5,397 nt of DNA from Acholeplasmataceae bacterium (GTDB taxonomy: Bacteria; Bacillota; Negativicutes; Acidaminococcales; Acidaminococcaceae): contig JAAYAE010000234.1 of NCBI GenBank assembly GCA_012719555.1, positions 1-5,397 of the forward strand, given 5' to 3'. This document shows, piece after piece, positions 5,362-5,397 of this stretch. A model generated the notes under the pieces. The model made no database searches and was not told the origin of the DNA. It was given only the letters and a program-made list of their open reading frames with translations. The position numbers and the translations under genes were made by a program. Position 1 is the first letter of the stretch. Every line of letters starts with the position of its first letter.

Positions 5362-5397
5362 TAATATCCCGAGGTGCGTTAGCACCTCGGGATATTA
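5362..5397 (+). terminator. Terminator-like hairpin after mgtE
   Basis: A perfect 16-bp stem joins 5362-5377 and 5382-5397 around a GTTA loop. Its core CCCGAGGTGC/GCACCTCGGG is GC-rich and it begins 2 bases after the mgtE stop. The flanks are A/T-rich on both sides, so it could work for both strands. The window ends at the last base of the stem, so a following T-run cannot be seen. Confidence 0.8.

Overview
The window carries five complete protein genes, all on the + strand: a PLP-dependent diaminopropionate ammonia-lyase (dpaL/ygeX), an exported VanX-type D-Ala-D-Ala dipeptidase with an extra N-terminal domain, a small YlbF/YheA-family protein, MurB of peptidoglycan synthesis, and an MgtE magnesium channel. 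Strong AGGAGG-type ribosome binding sites, low-to-moderate GC, a TTG start and a short type II MurB beside a YlbF-family gene point to a Bacillota (Firmicutes) chromosome. An anaerobic lineage such as Negativicutes or Clostridia is possible, but the sequence does not settle this. No tRNA, rRNA, CRISPR array, insertion sequence or phage gene is visible.

Layout: 1-67 is a leader with two small hairpins and a strong RBS. dpaL (68-1264) and the dipeptidase (1264-2304) share one base (TAATG), so they look translationally coupled. The 143-base gap to the YlbF-family gene holds two tandem hairpins, of which the first could be a terminator. The YlbF-family gene (2448-2786) runs directly into murB, which starts at a TTG overlapping or just after its stop. 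murB ends at 3697. A 294-base leader then precedes mgtE (3992-5359), and a 16-bp terminator-like stem closes the window.

The first two genes suggest amino-acid or peptide salvage: the dipeptidase would release D-Ala outside the membrane and DpaL would deaminate 2,3-diaminopropionate in the cytosol. A direct metabolic link between them is inference. MurB works in the opposite, biosynthetic direction of wall metabolism.

The most unusual stretch is the mgtE leader. It has a hairpin at 3750-3782 and a long-range helix pairing 3798-3814 with 3907-3923 (16 of 17 positions). That helix encloses a domain with a 7-bp hairpin and a possible loop E motif. The same segment contains a 36-codon ORF (3812-3922) with a well-spaced Shine-Dalgarno sequence that the helix would hide. 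A second 21-codon ORF overlaps the mgtE start as ATGA. Magnesium genes are often controlled by leader RNAs or leader peptides, so this is the best candidate here for an undescribed regulatory element. It does not match the M-box consensus as I know it beyond a short 5' motif.
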